NCBI RefSeq assembly: GCF_947486615.1
Contig: NZ_CANKUD010000007.1
Span: forward strand, 115,769-179,768
Direction: 5' to 3'
DNA length: 64,000 nucleotides
DNA from: an uncultured Modestobacter sp.
GTDB lineage: Bacteria; Actinomycetota; Actinomycetes; Mycobacteriales; Geodermatophilaceae
Under the pieces are notes generated by a model. The model was given only the letters and a program-made list of their open reading frames with translations. It was not told where the DNA came from and did no database searches. The position numbers and the translations under genes are program-made. How positions within the stretch are numbered: the first letter of the stretch is position 1; each line of letters starts with the position of its first letter. Shown here one piece after another: positions 48,673 to 57,748 of the stretch.

Positions 48673-50004
48673 TCAGCTGGTGCGGCCCAGCTCGGTGAGC
48701 AGCCGCCGGCGGCGGTCGTGCTCGTCGGTCGAGAGGTCGTAGAGCTCCGCGCCGCTCTGCCGCTCCTTGGCCACGTACATGGCCACGTCGGCCTGCCGGA
48801 GCAGGGCGCCGATCTCCACCGGCTCCTCGCCGGTGGCGGCCACGCCGATGCTGGCGCCGATCTCGAGCGCGAGCCCGTCGACCGGGAACGGCGCGCGCAG
48901 TGCGTCGCGCAGCTGCCGGGCCGTGGTGCACGCCTGCTGCGCCGTGACCTCCGGCAGCAGGACGGCGAACTCGTCGCCGCCGAGCCGGGCCAGCAGGTCG
49001 GCCTCTCGCAGCAGCGGCTGCAACCGGGGTCCGACCTGGGCCAGCAGCCGGTCGCCGTAGCCGTGCCCGAGGGTGTCGTTGACCTCCTTGAACCGGTCCA
49101 GGTCCATCAGCAGCACGGCGAGCCGGACCCGGTCGGACAGCAGCTGCGCGCCCCGGGTGAGCAGTGCCGCTCGGTTGGGCAGGCCGGTCAGCTCGTCGTG
49201 GGTGGCCTGGAAGGCCAGCCGGCGCTGCAGCTCCAGCCGCTCGGTGACGTCCCGCGCGGTCACCAGCAGACCGCCGATGACCGGGTCGCCGCGGCGGTCG
49301 GAGGAGCTGACCTCCAGGTGCCGCCAGCCGCCGTCCCGGTGCCGGGCCTGGACCAGGAAGACCTGGGAGGAGTCCTGCTCGCGGGTGACCGGCTCGCCGT
49401 CGGCGGTGAAGAGGTCGGCGTCCTCGGCGTGCAGCAGGTCCTGCGCCTGCCGGCCCAGCAGCTCCTCGCGCGACCAGCCCAGCACGTCGGAGACCGAGTC
49501 GGAGACGAAGGAGATCTGCCCGCCCGGGGTCAGCAGGGCCAGGACGTCGTTCGTCGCCTGCACCACCGACCGGAACCGGCGCTCCCGTTCCAGCGCGACG
49601 AGCAGGGCGTTGAACGCCGCGGCGGTGGCGCCCAGGTCGTCCGCGGCGCCGACCGGCAGGGCCAGCGCGGTGGCCGGCGGGACCCGGCCCTGCGCGGTGG
49701 CCACCGGGTCACCGACGGTGTGCGTCACCTCGGTGATGCGACCGGCGAGCAACCGGAGGCGGCTGCCGACCACGTGCCGGGCCAGCAGCCAGTTCGCCGC
49801 GCCCAGGACCAGACCGGCGACCAGGCAGGCCACCCGGAACACCGGGTCGCCCGCGTAGCGGGACGGCACGCCCAGCAGCACGGCGAACAGCGGGAAGACC
49901 GCACCGACGGCGAGACCCAGCACGACCATCCCGGCCGCCAGCCGGGTGAAGGCCGTCCAGCGGACAGGGGTGTCCCCTCGGCCCGTCGTCCGCGGTGGCG
50001 CCAT
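48673..50004 (-). CDS. Membrane-bound PAS-GGDEF diguanylate cyclase
   Basis: 443 residues. Two N-terminal spans (MVVLGLAVGAVFPLFAVLLG and FRVACLVAGLVLGAANWLLA), a HAMP-like linker, a PAS domain (FRSVVQATNDVLALLTPGGQ to TARDVTERLELQ) and a GGDEF domain. The active site is intact, LARLGGDEFAVLLPE, and the inhibitory RxxD motif (READ) stands five residues before it, so this should make cyclic di-GMP and be feedback-inhibited. No EAL domain. ATG 50004 is tentative; GTG 50088 would overlap the upstream gene by eight bases and also fit. Confidence 0.9.
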   Translation of the reverse strand: MAPPRTTGRGDTPVRWTAFTRLAAGMVVLGLAVGAVFPLFAVLLGVPSRYAGDPVFRVACLVAGLVLGAANWLLARHVVGSRLRLLAGRITEVTHTVGDPVATAQGRVPPATALALPVGAADDLGATAAAFNALLVALERERRFRSVVQATNDVLALLTPGGQISFVSDSVSDVLGWSREELLGRQAQDLLHAEDADLFTADGEPVTREQDSSQVFLVQARHRDGGWRHLEVSSSDRRGDPVIGGLLVTARDVTERLELQRRLAFQATHDELTGLPNRAALLTRGAQLLSDRVRLAVLLMDLDRFKEVNDTLGHGYGDRLLAQVGPRLQPLLREADLLARLGGDEFAVLLPEVTAQQACTTARQLRDALRAPFPVDGLALEIGASIGVAATGEEPVEIGALLRQADVAMYVAKERQSGAELYDLSTDEHDRRRRLLTELGRTS

Positions 50005-50080
50005 GGGGTCAGGTCGGCAGCCAGGCGCCTCGACCGCACCCCTGGGGGACCGGTCTCCCCCCGGCGAGGGGGATCCGGGC

Positions 50081-51118
50081 TCAGCCACCGGCCGGGGAGG
50101 TGGGGCGCCGCCGACGCACGGCGTCCAGCAGGGCGATCAGCAGCAGCGGCACGATCGACCACGATGCCAGCACCCACAAGGCCCGGACGACGCCGTCGTC
50201 GCCGAAGTAGGCCGCGCCACGGAGTGCCCGCACCGCCACGCCGGGCGGCAGGATGCCGGCCAGGGGCTGCATCCACGGCGGCAGGTACTCCGCCGGCAGG
50301 TTGCCGGTGCTCGTCGCGTTGCCCAGGATGATCAGCCCGATCGAGGTGACGAACGTGCCGCCCGATCCGATCGCGCGCAGGACCAGCGCGGCCGGTGCGG
50401 CCACCGCCAGCGCCAGCAGCCCGACCAGCAGGGCCACGGTCCCGAACCCGCCGGGGACGGCGTCGAACAGCACCCCGGCGGCCCACGCGACCAGCAGGCC
50501 GGAGACCGTCGCGAACAGCAGGATGCTCACCACCCGCCACCGCAGCGGCAGCTTCGGCGCGGCCTGGTAGGAGTTGATCCCGAACAGGAAGCCGCCGAGC
50601 ACCACGCCGAACGCGCTGTAGAAGATGCCCAGCCCACGGGTGTCCCCGGGCGACAGGGGCTGCAGGTCGACCACCTGCAGCCCCTCGGCGATCGGTCCGA
50701 ACGCCTGGGTGAGCGTCTGGGTGACCCCCTGCCCGTGGGCGCCGGCCACGAGCAGCTGCGGCTGTGGGCCGTCGAGCAGCAGCGCCCCGTAGACGTCGGC
50801 CTGCCGGACGGCGTCCCGGGCTGCCGCCTCGTCCGGCAGCGACCGGACCGCGAGGCGCCCTGGGGACTGCTCCTCCAGCGTGCCGGCCACCGACTCGACC
50901 TGCTGGCTGCTGCCGACGACCGCCACCGGCAGGTCGTGCGGCACGGCGGCGTGGAAGGCGTCGAGGAAGACGACCACGAAGGCCAGCCCGACCACGGTGG
51001 CGACCAGCGCCGGGACGCCGACCCCGCGGACCAGTGCGGCGACCCGTGAACCGTTCGAGCTCTCGGTCTCGGCCGCGGCATCGGACGGTCCGGGTGGGGG
51101 ACTGAATCCTCCGGGCAC
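50081..51118 (-). CDS. YhgE/Pip-like ABC-2-family membrane protein
   Basis: 345 residues. One N-terminal span (VPALVATVVGLAFVVVFLDAF), an extracytoplasmic domain of about 120 residues, then about five spans at the end (YSAFGVVLGGFLFGINSY, VSILLFATVSGLLVAWAAGV, and others). This outline matches DUF3533/YhgE-type proteins; function unknown. GTG 51118 has GGGGAG upstream. Between the flavoprotein (33 bp away) and the GGDEF gene (overlap or short gap), probably one operon. Confidence 0.75.
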   Translation of the reverse strand: MPGGFSPPPGPSDAAAETESSNGSRVAALVRGVGVPALVATVVGLAFVVVFLDAFHAAVPHDLPVAVVGSSQQVESVAGTLEEQSPGRLAVRSLPDEAAARDAVRQADVYGALLLDGPQPQLLVAGAHGQGVTQTLTQAFGPIAEGLQVVDLQPLSPGDTRGLGIFYSAFGVVLGGFLFGINSYQAAPKLPLRWRVVSILLFATVSGLLVAWAAGVLFDAVPGGFGTVALLVGLLALAVAAPAALVLRAIGSGGTFVTSIGLIILGNATSTGNLPAEYLPPWMQPLAGILPPGVAVRALRGAAYFGDDGVVRALWVLASWSIVPLLLIALLDAVRRRRPTSPAGG

Positions 51119-51151
51119 GCGTGCTCCCCGTTCAGTGGTCGGCGGGTCCGG

Positions 51152-52117
51152 TCAGTCGGTCGGGTCGGCCAGTGCGGTGCCCAGGGCGTGCCCGGAACGC
51201 CAGGCGCTCTCCACCTTCGACGGGGCCGCCCAGCCGTCCCCGCACAACCCGATGCCGTCGGCGACCGCGAACGGCTCCTCCCGCGGGTCGGTCGGCTTGG
51301 CGAAGCTCCAGCGGTGGACGTGCGTCCACTCCGGCTCCTCGTCCAGGCCCAGCACCGCGCGCACCGCGGCGAGCACCGCGGGCACGGCCCGCTCCGGCCC
51401 GTCCAGGTGCTCGGCGGCCAGCGCCGGCGTGCTGTGCGCGACCAGCACCGGTGCGCCGTCCCCGCGCCGGTCGCCATCGTCGGCGATCCACTCCAGTGCG
51501 GGGGAGTCGTGCACGAAGACCCCGTGCAGGTCGGCGTCCCAGCTGCGGCGGGCGAAATCCAGGACGACCGCGAGCGTCGGCTGCCACGCGGTGGGCTGCA
51601 GGCGCCCGGCGATCGCCGTCCCCGGCTCGAGCAGCCGGGCCGCCTGCGGGTCGGGCAGGGCCAGGACGACGGCGGCGGCCGGGTCGCCGTCCACGGTCGG
51701 GCCACCGTCACTGCCCACCCGGGTGACCGTTCGCTCCAGCTGCACGTCCAGCCCGGTGGCCAGGTCGGTGACCAGGCCCCGCAGTCCGCCGGGCGTGCCG
51801 TACCGCAGCGGGCCGGACGTCGTCCGCTCGATCCCCTGCGGGCCGGCGACGGCGAAGGTGTGGGTCCACGGCCGGGCCAGGCCGCGGTCCACCCAGCCGG
51901 CCACCACCGGCGCGAACGGCGAGCCGTCGGAGACGGTCAGGTAGGAGGCGCCGAGGTCGACCGGCCGCCCGTGCAGCGTGCGCCCGCCCATCCGGCCACC
52001 GAGCCGGCGACCGCGGTCGAGCACCTGCACCGGCCGGCCCCGGTCGGCCAGCGCCCGGGCGCAGGCGATGCCGGCGATGCCGCCGCCGATGACGACCGTG
52101 CTGCTCGGGCTGCTCAC
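51152..52117 (-). CDS. FAD-dependent amine-oxidase-like protein (renalase-like)
   Basis: 321 residues. The N-terminal dinucleotide-binding motif VVIGGGIAGIACARALADRG is followed by the second FAD motif LDRGRRLGGRMGGR; the C-terminus closes the FAD site with GIGLCGDGWAAPSKVESAWRSG (seen as GLCGDGWAAPSKVESAW). The short length and the GGRM motif fit the NAD(P)/FAD-dependent oxidoreductase group that includes bacterial renalase. Substrate unknown. GTG 52117 has CAGGAT exactly 12 bases upstream. Confidence 0.85.
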   Translation of the reverse strand: MSSPSSTVVIGGGIAGIACARALADRGRPVQVLDRGRRLGGRMGGRTLHGRPVDLGASYLTVSDGSPFAPVVAGWVDRGLARPWTHTFAVAGPQGIERTTSGPLRYGTPGGLRGLVTDLATGLDVQLERTVTRVGSDGGPTVDGDPAAAVVLALPDPQAARLLEPGTAIAGRLQPTAWQPTLAVVLDFARRSWDADLHGVFVHDSPALEWIADDGDRRGDGAPVLVAHSTPALAAEHLDGPERAVPAVLAAVRAVLGLDEEPEWTHVHRWSFAKPTDPREEPFAVADGIGLCGDGWAAPSKVESAWRSGHALGTALADPTD

Positions 52118-52123
52118 GGCACG

Positions 52124-52129
52124 ATCCTG
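52124..52129 (-). promoter_or_regulatory. -10 element of the flavoprotein gene (leaderless)
   Basis: CAGGAT on the minus strand begins 12 bases before GTG 52117. Confidence 0.35.
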
Positions 52130-52201
52130 CGGTCCACCACGTGATCGCGCCCGTCGGGCCACGCTGGGACCGGGTGACCTGCCCGCCGGACGGCGCCGGG
52201 G

Positions 52202-53023
52202 ATGATCGGCGGCGTGCCCGTCCCTCCCGTGCAGATCACCGACCCCGCCGACGAGCGGGTCGCCGACTTCCGCGACCTGGTCGCCGGCGACCGGAAGCCC
52301 GGCACCGAGCGGGGCACCGGGCCGGTGATCGTGGAGGGCGTCCCGGCGGTCGAGCGGCTGCTCGCCTCGGGCTACCCGATCCGCAGCGTCTTCGGCATCC
52401 CCGGCCGGGTGGCCGACCTGCAGCTGCCCGACGACGTGCCCGCCTACGAGGCCGACCGGTGGGTGCTCTCCGAGGTCATCGGTTTCCGGCTGACCCGTGG
52501 CGTGCTCGCCTCCGCCGACCGGCTGCCCCCGCCGGACCTGGACGAGCTGCTGGCCGGCCCCGACCCGGCCGCCCCGCGCCGGCTGGCGGTGCTGGAGGGT
52601 CTGAACGACCACGAGAACATCGGGTCGATCGCCCGCTCGGCGGTGGCGCTGGGCGTCGACGGGCTGCTGCTGGACCCGACCTGCGCCGACCCGCTGTACC
52701 GGCGGTGCGTGCGGGTGTCGATGGGACACGTGCTGTCGCTGCCGATCGCGGTGCTCGGCGACTGGCCGGGCGGGCTGGCGCGGCTGCACGACGCCGGGTA
52801 CCTCACGGTCGCACTCACCCCGGCCGCGGACGCCGTCGACCTGGCCGACGTCGACCTCGCCGCCCACCCGCGCACCGCCGTGCTGCTCGGCGCCGAGGGG
52901 CCGGGGCTCACCGCGGCGGCGAAGGAGGCAGCGCGGGTGCGCGCCCGGATCCCGATGCGGGCCGGCGTCGACTCGCTCGGGGTCGCCGCCGCCGCGGCGA
53001 TCACCTTCGCCACGCTCCGCTGA
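52202..53023 (+). CDS. SpoU/TrmH-family RNA 2'-O-methyltransferase
   Basis: 273 residues. The three SPOUT motifs are present: NDHENIGSIARSAVALGVDG, VLLGAEGPGLTAAA and IPMRAGVDSLGVAAAAAITF (knot that binds SAM). An N-terminal substrate-binding domain precedes them. Methylates a ribose in tRNA or rRNA; the target base is not predictable. ATG 52202 is used; GTG 52214 is an equally possible start. Confidence 0.88.
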   Translation: MIGGVPVPPVQITDPADERVADFRDLVAGDRKPGTERGTGPVIVEGVPAVERLLASGYPIRSVFGIPGRVADLQLPDDVPAYEADRWVLSEVIGFRLTRGVLASADRLPPPDLDELLAGPDPAAPRRLAVLEGLNDHENIGSIARSAVALGVDGLLLDPTCADPLYRRCVRVSMGHVLSLPIAVLGDWPGGLARLHDAGYLTVALTPAADAVDLADVDLAAHPRTAVLLGAEGPGLTAAAKEAARVRARIPMRAGVDSLGVAAAAAITFATLR

Positions 53024-53064
53024 TCCCCGCGGCCGGTCTGCTGGCGCGCCGACCCCTGGACCCC

Positions 53065-53070
53065 TACCGT
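53065..53070 (+). promoter_or_regulatory. -10 element of the small membrane protein gene (leaderless)
   Basis: TACCGT begins 12 bases before ATG 53077. Confidence 0.45.
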
Positions 53071-53076
53071 CCCGTC

Positions 53077-53286
53077 ATGACGTTCTGGATCGTGGTCGGG
53101 TCGCTGCTCGCTGTCCTGCTCGCCGGGATGGCGCTGATGGACCGCCGTGCCAAGGCCCGCGGCGCCCGGCTGTCCGGGGACGTCGGCCGGAACGTGAGCC
53201 GAGGCGGGGCGCACGGCAACGTCGACGCCTACCGCGGCGCGGACGCCCAGGGACACCGCACCGGGGGTGGCATGACCGGCGTGTGA
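53077..53286 (+). CDS. Small single-span membrane protein
   Basis: 69 residues: N-terminal helix FWIVVGSLLAVLLAGMALMD, then a basic, Gly-rich soluble tail ending GHRTGGGMTGV. I do not recognise the family. The longer frame upstream is a shadow of the SpoU gene. A strong terminator follows. Confidence 0.65.
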   Translation: MTFWIVVGSLLAVLLAGMALMDRRAKARGARLSGDVGRNVSRGGAHGNVDAYRGADAQGHRTGGGMTGV

Positions 53287-53314
53287 CACCGCCCATGAGG
53301 TCGGCCCCACGGGG

Positions 53315-53359
53315 GAGGCCCCGGCCCGGTCCGCTCGGAGCGGACCGGGCCGGGGCCTC
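53315..53359. terminator. Perfect 21-bp terminator hairpin
   Basis: GAGGCCCCGGCCCGGTCCGC (53315-53334) and one more base pair perfectly with 53339-53359 across a CGG loop. Lies between convergent genes and can act on both strands. Confidence 0.8.
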
Positions 53360-53377
53360 GGTCGTGCTGGGGTCTCG

Positions 53378-53851
53378 TCAGCCGCGCAGGGACAGCCGGG
53401 CGAGCTCAGCCCGGGCCTGCTCGGCGAACTGCGGGGCGCACATCACGTCGTAGCGGCCGGCCACGATCCGGCTCGTGCTGGTGAAGTCACGCTTGCCCTG
53501 CGAGGCCGCGTACCCCACGGCGCCGAAGACGGCCCCGAACACCAGCCCGATGAGCAGGCCGCTGAGCACCGAGCCGAACCAGTCGCTGCCGTCGGCGGCG
53601 AAGATGCCCAGCAGCAGGCCGACGAAGAGACCGAACCAGGCACCGCTGGCGGCGCCGGCACCGATCGCCCGGCCCCAGCTGAGCCGGCCGGTGACCCGCT
53701 CGACCTGGCGCAGGTCACTGCCGATGATGGTCACGTTCTCCACCGGGAACTTCTCGTCGGAGAGGAAGTCCACCGCCCGCTGGGCCTGCTGGTAGTCGTC
53801 GTAGGACCCCACCTGCACGCCGCCGAGCGGCATGGACACAGAAGCTGACAT
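53378..53851 (-). CDS. General stress protein 17M-like membrane protein
   Basis: 157 residues. N-terminal segment VQVGSYDDYQQAQRAVDFLS and VENVTIIGSDLRQVERV match the general stress protein 17M domain (B. subtilis YflT). Two Gly-rich hydrophobic segments follow (AASGAWFGLFVGLLLGIFA and LIGLVFGAVFGAVGYAA). Expected to be stress-induced; role unknown. ATG 53851 with CGGAGATC upstream. The upstream region contains a promoter resembling those of alternative stress sigma factors. Confidence 0.85.
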   Translation of the reverse strand: MSASVSMPLGGVQVGSYDDYQQAQRAVDFLSDEKFPVENVTIIGSDLRQVERVTGRLSWGRAIGAGAASGAWFGLFVGLLLGIFAADGSDWFGSVLSGLLIGLVFGAVFGAVGYAASQGKRDFTSTSRIVAGRYDVMCAPQFAEQARAELARLSLRG

Positions 53852-53936
53852 CTCGATCTCCGTTCCGAGCCGGCCTGCTGATGGTGGCCGGACGTTCCGG
53901 CCGCCACGGGTGTCCACCAGGACGACGACCGGCTCA

Positions 53937-53962
53937 CTACCCGAAACGATCTTCCGGGACAC
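53937..53962 (-). promoter_or_regulatory. Candidate stress-sigma promoter
   Basis: On the minus strand GTGTCC (53962-53957) and GGGTAG (53942-53937) are 14 bases apart, close to the GTTT-N14-GGGTAT pattern of SigB/SigF-type sigma factors, upstream of the stress protein. Confidence 0.35.
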
Positions 53963-53971
53963 CCTGTTCCT

Positions 53972-54034
53972 GGAAGGACCCCGCTGCCCCCCATCGCTCG
54001 CGAGCTCGCGGTGGGCCCCTGCAGCGGGGCCGGC
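53972..54034 (+). repeat. Stop-adjacent stem-loop repeat, copy 5
   Basis: GGAAGGACC, then outer stem CCCCGCTGC (53979-53987) with GCAGCGGGG (54021-54029), core CCCCCCATCGCTCGCGAGC. This copy alone does not begin at a stop codon; it lies about 28 bases past the end of the ABC exporter gene in the opposite orientation. Confidence 0.7.
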
Positions 54035-54062
54035 AAAACGGGTCGGGTCCCTACGGGGCTCC

Positions 54063-55934
54063 TCAGACGAGGCTGTCGGCCCAGGCCCGGTGCAGGTCGG
54101 CGAAGCGGCCCGTGCCGCCGACCAGCTCGGCCGGTGAGCCGTCCTCGACCACCCGGCCGGCCTCCATCACCAGCACCCGGTCGGCGATCTCCACGGTGGA
54201 GAGCCGGTGGGCGATGATCAGCGCCGTCCGGTCGGCGAGCAACGTCTGCAGCGCCCGCTGGACGAGCACCTCCGACGGCACGTCGAGGGAGCTGGTGGCC
54301 TCGTCGAGCACCAGCACCGCGGGGTCGGCGAGGAACGCCCGGGCGAAGCTGACCAGCTGCCGCTGCCCGGCCGACAGCCGGCCGCCGCGCTTGGCCACCT
54401 CGGTGTCGTAGCCCTCGGGCAGCGCCTGGATGAAGGTGTCGGCACCGATCGCCCGGGCTGCCTGCTCGATCCCCGCGCGGGTCGCCTCGGGCTTGCCGAA
54501 GGAGATGTTGTCCGCGATCGACCCGGAGAACAGGAAGCTCTCCTGGGTCACCATCACCACGGCCCGGCGCAGGTCGGCGTCGGCGAGCCGGTCCAGCGGG
54601 ACGCCGTCCAGCCGCACCTGGCCGGCGACCGGGTCGTAGAACCGGGCGGCCAGCCGGGCCAGCGTGGACTTGCCCGCCCCGGTGGCGCCGACCAGCGCGA
54701 CGGTCTGGCCGGCCGGGACGGTCAGGTCCAGCTGCGGGAGCACGGTGGCGGCCCCGTAGCCGAAGCGCACGTCGTCGAAGACCAGCTCCCCGGCGACGGG
54801 TGAGGGCAGCGGCTGCGGGTCGGCCGGCTCCGGCACCACGGAGCGCTCCTCCAGCACGCCGGACAGCTTCTCCAGCGCGGCGCTGGCCGACTGGTAGCTG
54901 TTGTAGAACATCGCGATGTCCTGCAGCGGGTCGAAGAAGCGGCGCAGGTAGACCAGGAAGGACAGCAGGAAGCCGACCTCGAGGTCGCCGTCCATCACCC
55001 GCAGGGCGCCGTAGCCGAGCACCGCGACGGTGACCAGGTTGCCGATCATGGTCACGCTGGGCACGAAGACCGCGATCAGCCAGAACGCGTGGTGGTGGGC
55101 CTTCCGGTTGGCCTCGTTGAGCTCGGCGTGCAGCGCGTCGTTGCGCGGCTCGCGGCGGAAGGCCTGCACCGCGCGGATGCCGCCGAAGGTCTCGGTGAAC
55201 TGCACGATCAGCGCGGCGATGGTCTGCCGGGTGCGCCGGTAGGCGACGGTCGAGCTGCGCTGGAACCAGCGCCCGACCAGGTACAGCGCGGGGAGGCCGA
55301 GCAGCGCGACCAGTCCCAGCGGCAGGTCGAGCACGAGCATCAGCACGCCGATGGAGACGACGCTGAACAGCGCGGTGAGCAGCCCGTCGAGCCCCTCGTC
55401 GAACAGCTCGGCCAGCGCTTCGACGTCGCTGGTCAGCCGGCTGATGGTCTTGCCCGAGGTGTAGCGCTCGTGGAAGGAGAGCGGCAGCCCCTGGACGTGG
55501 GTGAACACCCGCCGGCGCAGGGTGAGCAGCACCGCCTGGCCGACCCGCCCCGAGCCGAGCAGGAAGCGGTAGCGCAGGCCGGTGTCCAGCACGGCCGCGG
55601 CGACCATGGCCGCGGTGATCCAGACCAGCGGCCACGGGTCGTCGTCCAGCAGCGCGGGGACGGCGACCTCGATGCCCAGGCCGATCAGCAGCGGGCCGGC
55701 CAGCCAGGCGAGGTTCTGCACCACGATGACGGCCAGCAGCTGCCAGAGTGCCCGCCGGTGCGGGCGGAGCAGCTCACCGAGCAGCCGGCGCGAGCGGCCG
55801 CGCAGGAACGAGCTGGCGGAGGCGTCCAGGTCGTCGGCGTCCTCACCGGCCACGCCCCGCCAGTCGGCGTGCGCGTCGGCCGGTGCGCCGGCGTCGGTGG
55901 TCACCGCCGCACCCGTGCCCGGGGTCGTGGTCAT
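54063..55934 (-). CDS. ABC exporter subunit 2 (membrane domain plus ATPase)
   Basis: 623 residues: six-span exporter domain (about 60-340), then an ATPase. Walker A GATGAGKSTL, signature RLSAGQRQLVSFARAFL, canonical Walker B VLVLDEATSSLDV with the catalytic Glu, H-loop IIAHRLSTV. A 45-residue acidic N-terminal tail precedes the first span. ATG 55934 overlaps the first subunit's stop by four bases, so the two likely form a heterodimeric multidrug-type exporter like TM287/288 or M. tuberculosis Rv1272c/Rv1273c. Confidence 0.9.
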   Translation of the reverse strand: MTTTPGTGAAVTTDAGAPADAHADWRGVAGEDADDLDASASSFLRGRSRRLLGELLRPHRRALWQLLAVIVVQNLAWLAGPLLIGLGIEVAVPALLDDDPWPLVWITAAMVAAAVLDTGLRYRFLLGSGRVGQAVLLTLRRRVFTHVQGLPLSFHERYTSGKTISRLTSDVEALAELFDEGLDGLLTALFSVVSIGVLMLVLDLPLGLVALLGLPALYLVGRWFQRSSTVAYRRTRQTIAALIVQFTETFGGIRAVQAFRREPRNDALHAELNEANRKAHHHAFWLIAVFVPSVTMIGNLVTVAVLGYGALRVMDGDLEVGFLLSFLVYLRRFFDPLQDIAMFYNSYQSASAALEKLSGVLEERSVVPEPADPQPLPSPVAGELVFDDVRFGYGAATVLPQLDLTVPAGQTVALVGATGAGKSTLARLAARFYDPVAGQVRLDGVPLDRLADADLRRAVVMVTQESFLFSGSIADNISFGKPEATRAGIEQAARAIGADTFIQALPEGYDTEVAKRGGRLSAGQRQLVSFARAFLADPAVLVLDEATSSLDVPSEVLVQRALQTLLADRTALIIAHRLSTVEIADRVLVMEAGRVVEDGSPAELVGGTGRFADLHRAWADSLV

Positions 55935-57739
55935 CGGGCGCCCACCTCGCTCAGGTCGGTGTCGGTCAGCCCGGCCAGCTCGGACTCCGACGACAGCAGC
56001 GCCCGGTAGGCGGGCACCTGCGCGAGCAGGTCGGTGTGCCGCCCGACCGCGGTGATCCGGCCGTCCTCCAGCAGCGCCACCCGGTCGGCGAGCAGCACGG
56101 TGGAGGCCCGGTGGGCGACCACCAGCGCCGTCGTCTCGGCGAGCACCTCGCGCAGCGCCCGCTCGACGAGGGCCTCGGTGTGCACGTCCAGGGCGGACAG
56201 CGGGTCGTCGAGCACCAGCACCGACGGGCGGCCCAGCACCGCGCGGGCCAGCGCCAGCCGCTGCCGCTGGCCGCCGGACAGCGACAGGCCCTGCTCGCCG
56301 ATCCGGGTGTCCAGCCCCCAGGGCAGGTCGTGCACGAAGTCGGCCTGGGCGACCTGGAGCGCCTCGGTCACCTCGGCGTCCCCGGCGCCTGGCCGGCCGA
56401 GCGTGACGTTCTCCCGCACGCTCATGGAGAACAGCGTCGCCTCCTCGAACGCGGAGGCGACCACGGTGCGCAGCTGGTCCAGCGGCAGGTCGCGGACGTC
56501 GTGGCCGTCGAGGGTGACCCGCCCGGCGGTGACGTCGTAGAGCCGGGCGACCAGCGCGGTCATCGTGGTCTTGCCCGAGCCGGTGGCACCGACCAGCGCG
56601 ACGGTCTCGCCGGGCTGCACCTCGAGGTCGACGTCGCTGAGCACCGGGTCGCCGGTGCCGGGGAAGCGGAAGCCGACGTGCTCGAACCGCAGCCGGGCCG
56701 GGCTGCCCACGACGGCCGGCCGCACGCCGGGGGCGTCGGTCACGGTGAGCGGGGCGTCGAGCAGCTCGCCGATCCGGTCGCAGGCGCTGGCGGTCTCCTG
56801 GGCCTGGGCGAGCAGGAAGCCCAGCGAGAGGATCGGCCACAGCAGCACGGTGAACAGGGCGACGAAGCCGACCAGCCCGCCCACGGTGAGGGCGCCGCTG
56901 CCCACCGCCAGCGAACCGCCCACCAGGATCACCGCCAGGGTGAGCTGCGGCTGGAACTCGAACAGGCACCAGATCAGCGCCAGGGTGCGGACCTTGCGCA
57001 GCTGCAGGTCCTGCAGGCGCAGCGCCTTGCGGTCGTACCGGCCGAAGACCAGGCCGCTGCGGCCCAGCGACTTGACCACCCGGATGCCCTGGACGGCCTC
57101 CTCCACGTCGGTGGCCAGCTCGCCCTGCTCGTCCTGGACCTGCCGGGACTCGGCGTTGTACCGCTTCTCCAGGCGCAGCCCGAAGAAGGTCAGCGGCAGG
57201 CAGGTGACCAGCACCGCCACCCCCAGCGGCCAGTAGGTGGCCACCAGCAGCGCGCCGACGACGGCGCAGGTGACCAGGTTGACCACCAGGAACACCGCGC
57301 CGAAGCCGACGAAGCGGCGGATGGTGGAGACGTCGGAGGTGGCCCGGGAGAGCAGCTGCCCGGAGGACCAGCCGTCGTGGAAGGCGACCGGCAGCCGCTG
57401 CAGCCGCTGGTAGAGGGTGTCGCGCAGGTCGCGCTCGATCTGCAGGCTGCTGATGTTCATCGCCCAGCGTCGCAGGAAGAACAGCGCCGCCTCGGCGACG
57501 CCGAACACCAGCGCCAGGGCGAGCAGCGGGATCAGCCCGGCGCGGTCGCCGCGGGCGATCGGCCCGTCGACCACGGCCCGGGCGATCAGCGGGACGGCGA
57601 GCTGGGTGAGCGAGGCGAGCAGCGCACCGGTGAAGGTGAGCGCGATCAGGCCACGGTAGGGGCGGGCGAAGGGCAGCAGCCGGGCCAGTGCCGAGAGCCG
57701 GCCCCGGGTGTCGGCGGTGGGGGCGGCGGTCTCGGTCAT
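55931..57739 (-). CDS. ABC exporter subunit 1 (degenerate Walker B)
   Basis: 602 residues with a six-span domain (about 25-310) and an ATPase. Walker A GATGSGKTTM and signature LSLSGGQRQRLALARAVLG are normal, but Walker B reads VLVLDDPLSALD: Asp replaces the catalytic Glu, the hallmark of the degenerate half in heterodimeric exporters. The H-loop VVAHRAST is intact. ATG 57739 with TAGCCT about 15 bases upstream. Confidence 0.9.
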   Translation of the reverse strand: MTETAAPTADTRGRLSALARLLPFARPYRGLIALTFTGALLASLTQLAVPLIARAVVDGPIARGDRAGLIPLLALALVFGVAEAALFFLRRWAMNISSLQIERDLRDTLYQRLQRLPVAFHDGWSSGQLLSRATSDVSTIRRFVGFGAVFLVVNLVTCAVVGALLVATYWPLGVAVLVTCLPLTFFGLRLEKRYNAESRQVQDEQGELATDVEEAVQGIRVVKSLGRSGLVFGRYDRKALRLQDLQLRKVRTLALIWCLFEFQPQLTLAVILVGGSLAVGSGALTVGGLVGFVALFTVLLWPILSLGFLLAQAQETASACDRIGELLDAPLTVTDAPGVRPAVVGSPARLRFEHVGFRFPGTGDPVLSDVDLEVQPGETVALVGATGSGKTTMTALVARLYDVTAGRVTLDGHDVRDLPLDQLRTVVASAFEEATLFSMSVRENVTLGRPGAGDAEVTEALQVAQADFVHDLPWGLDTRIGEQGLSLSGGQRQRLALARAVLGRPSVLVLDDPLSALDVHTEALVERALREVLAETTALVVAHRASTVLLADRVALLEDGRITAVGRHTDLLAQVPAYRALLSSESELAGLTDTDLSEVGAR

Positions 57740-57748
57740 GGCGCGCTC

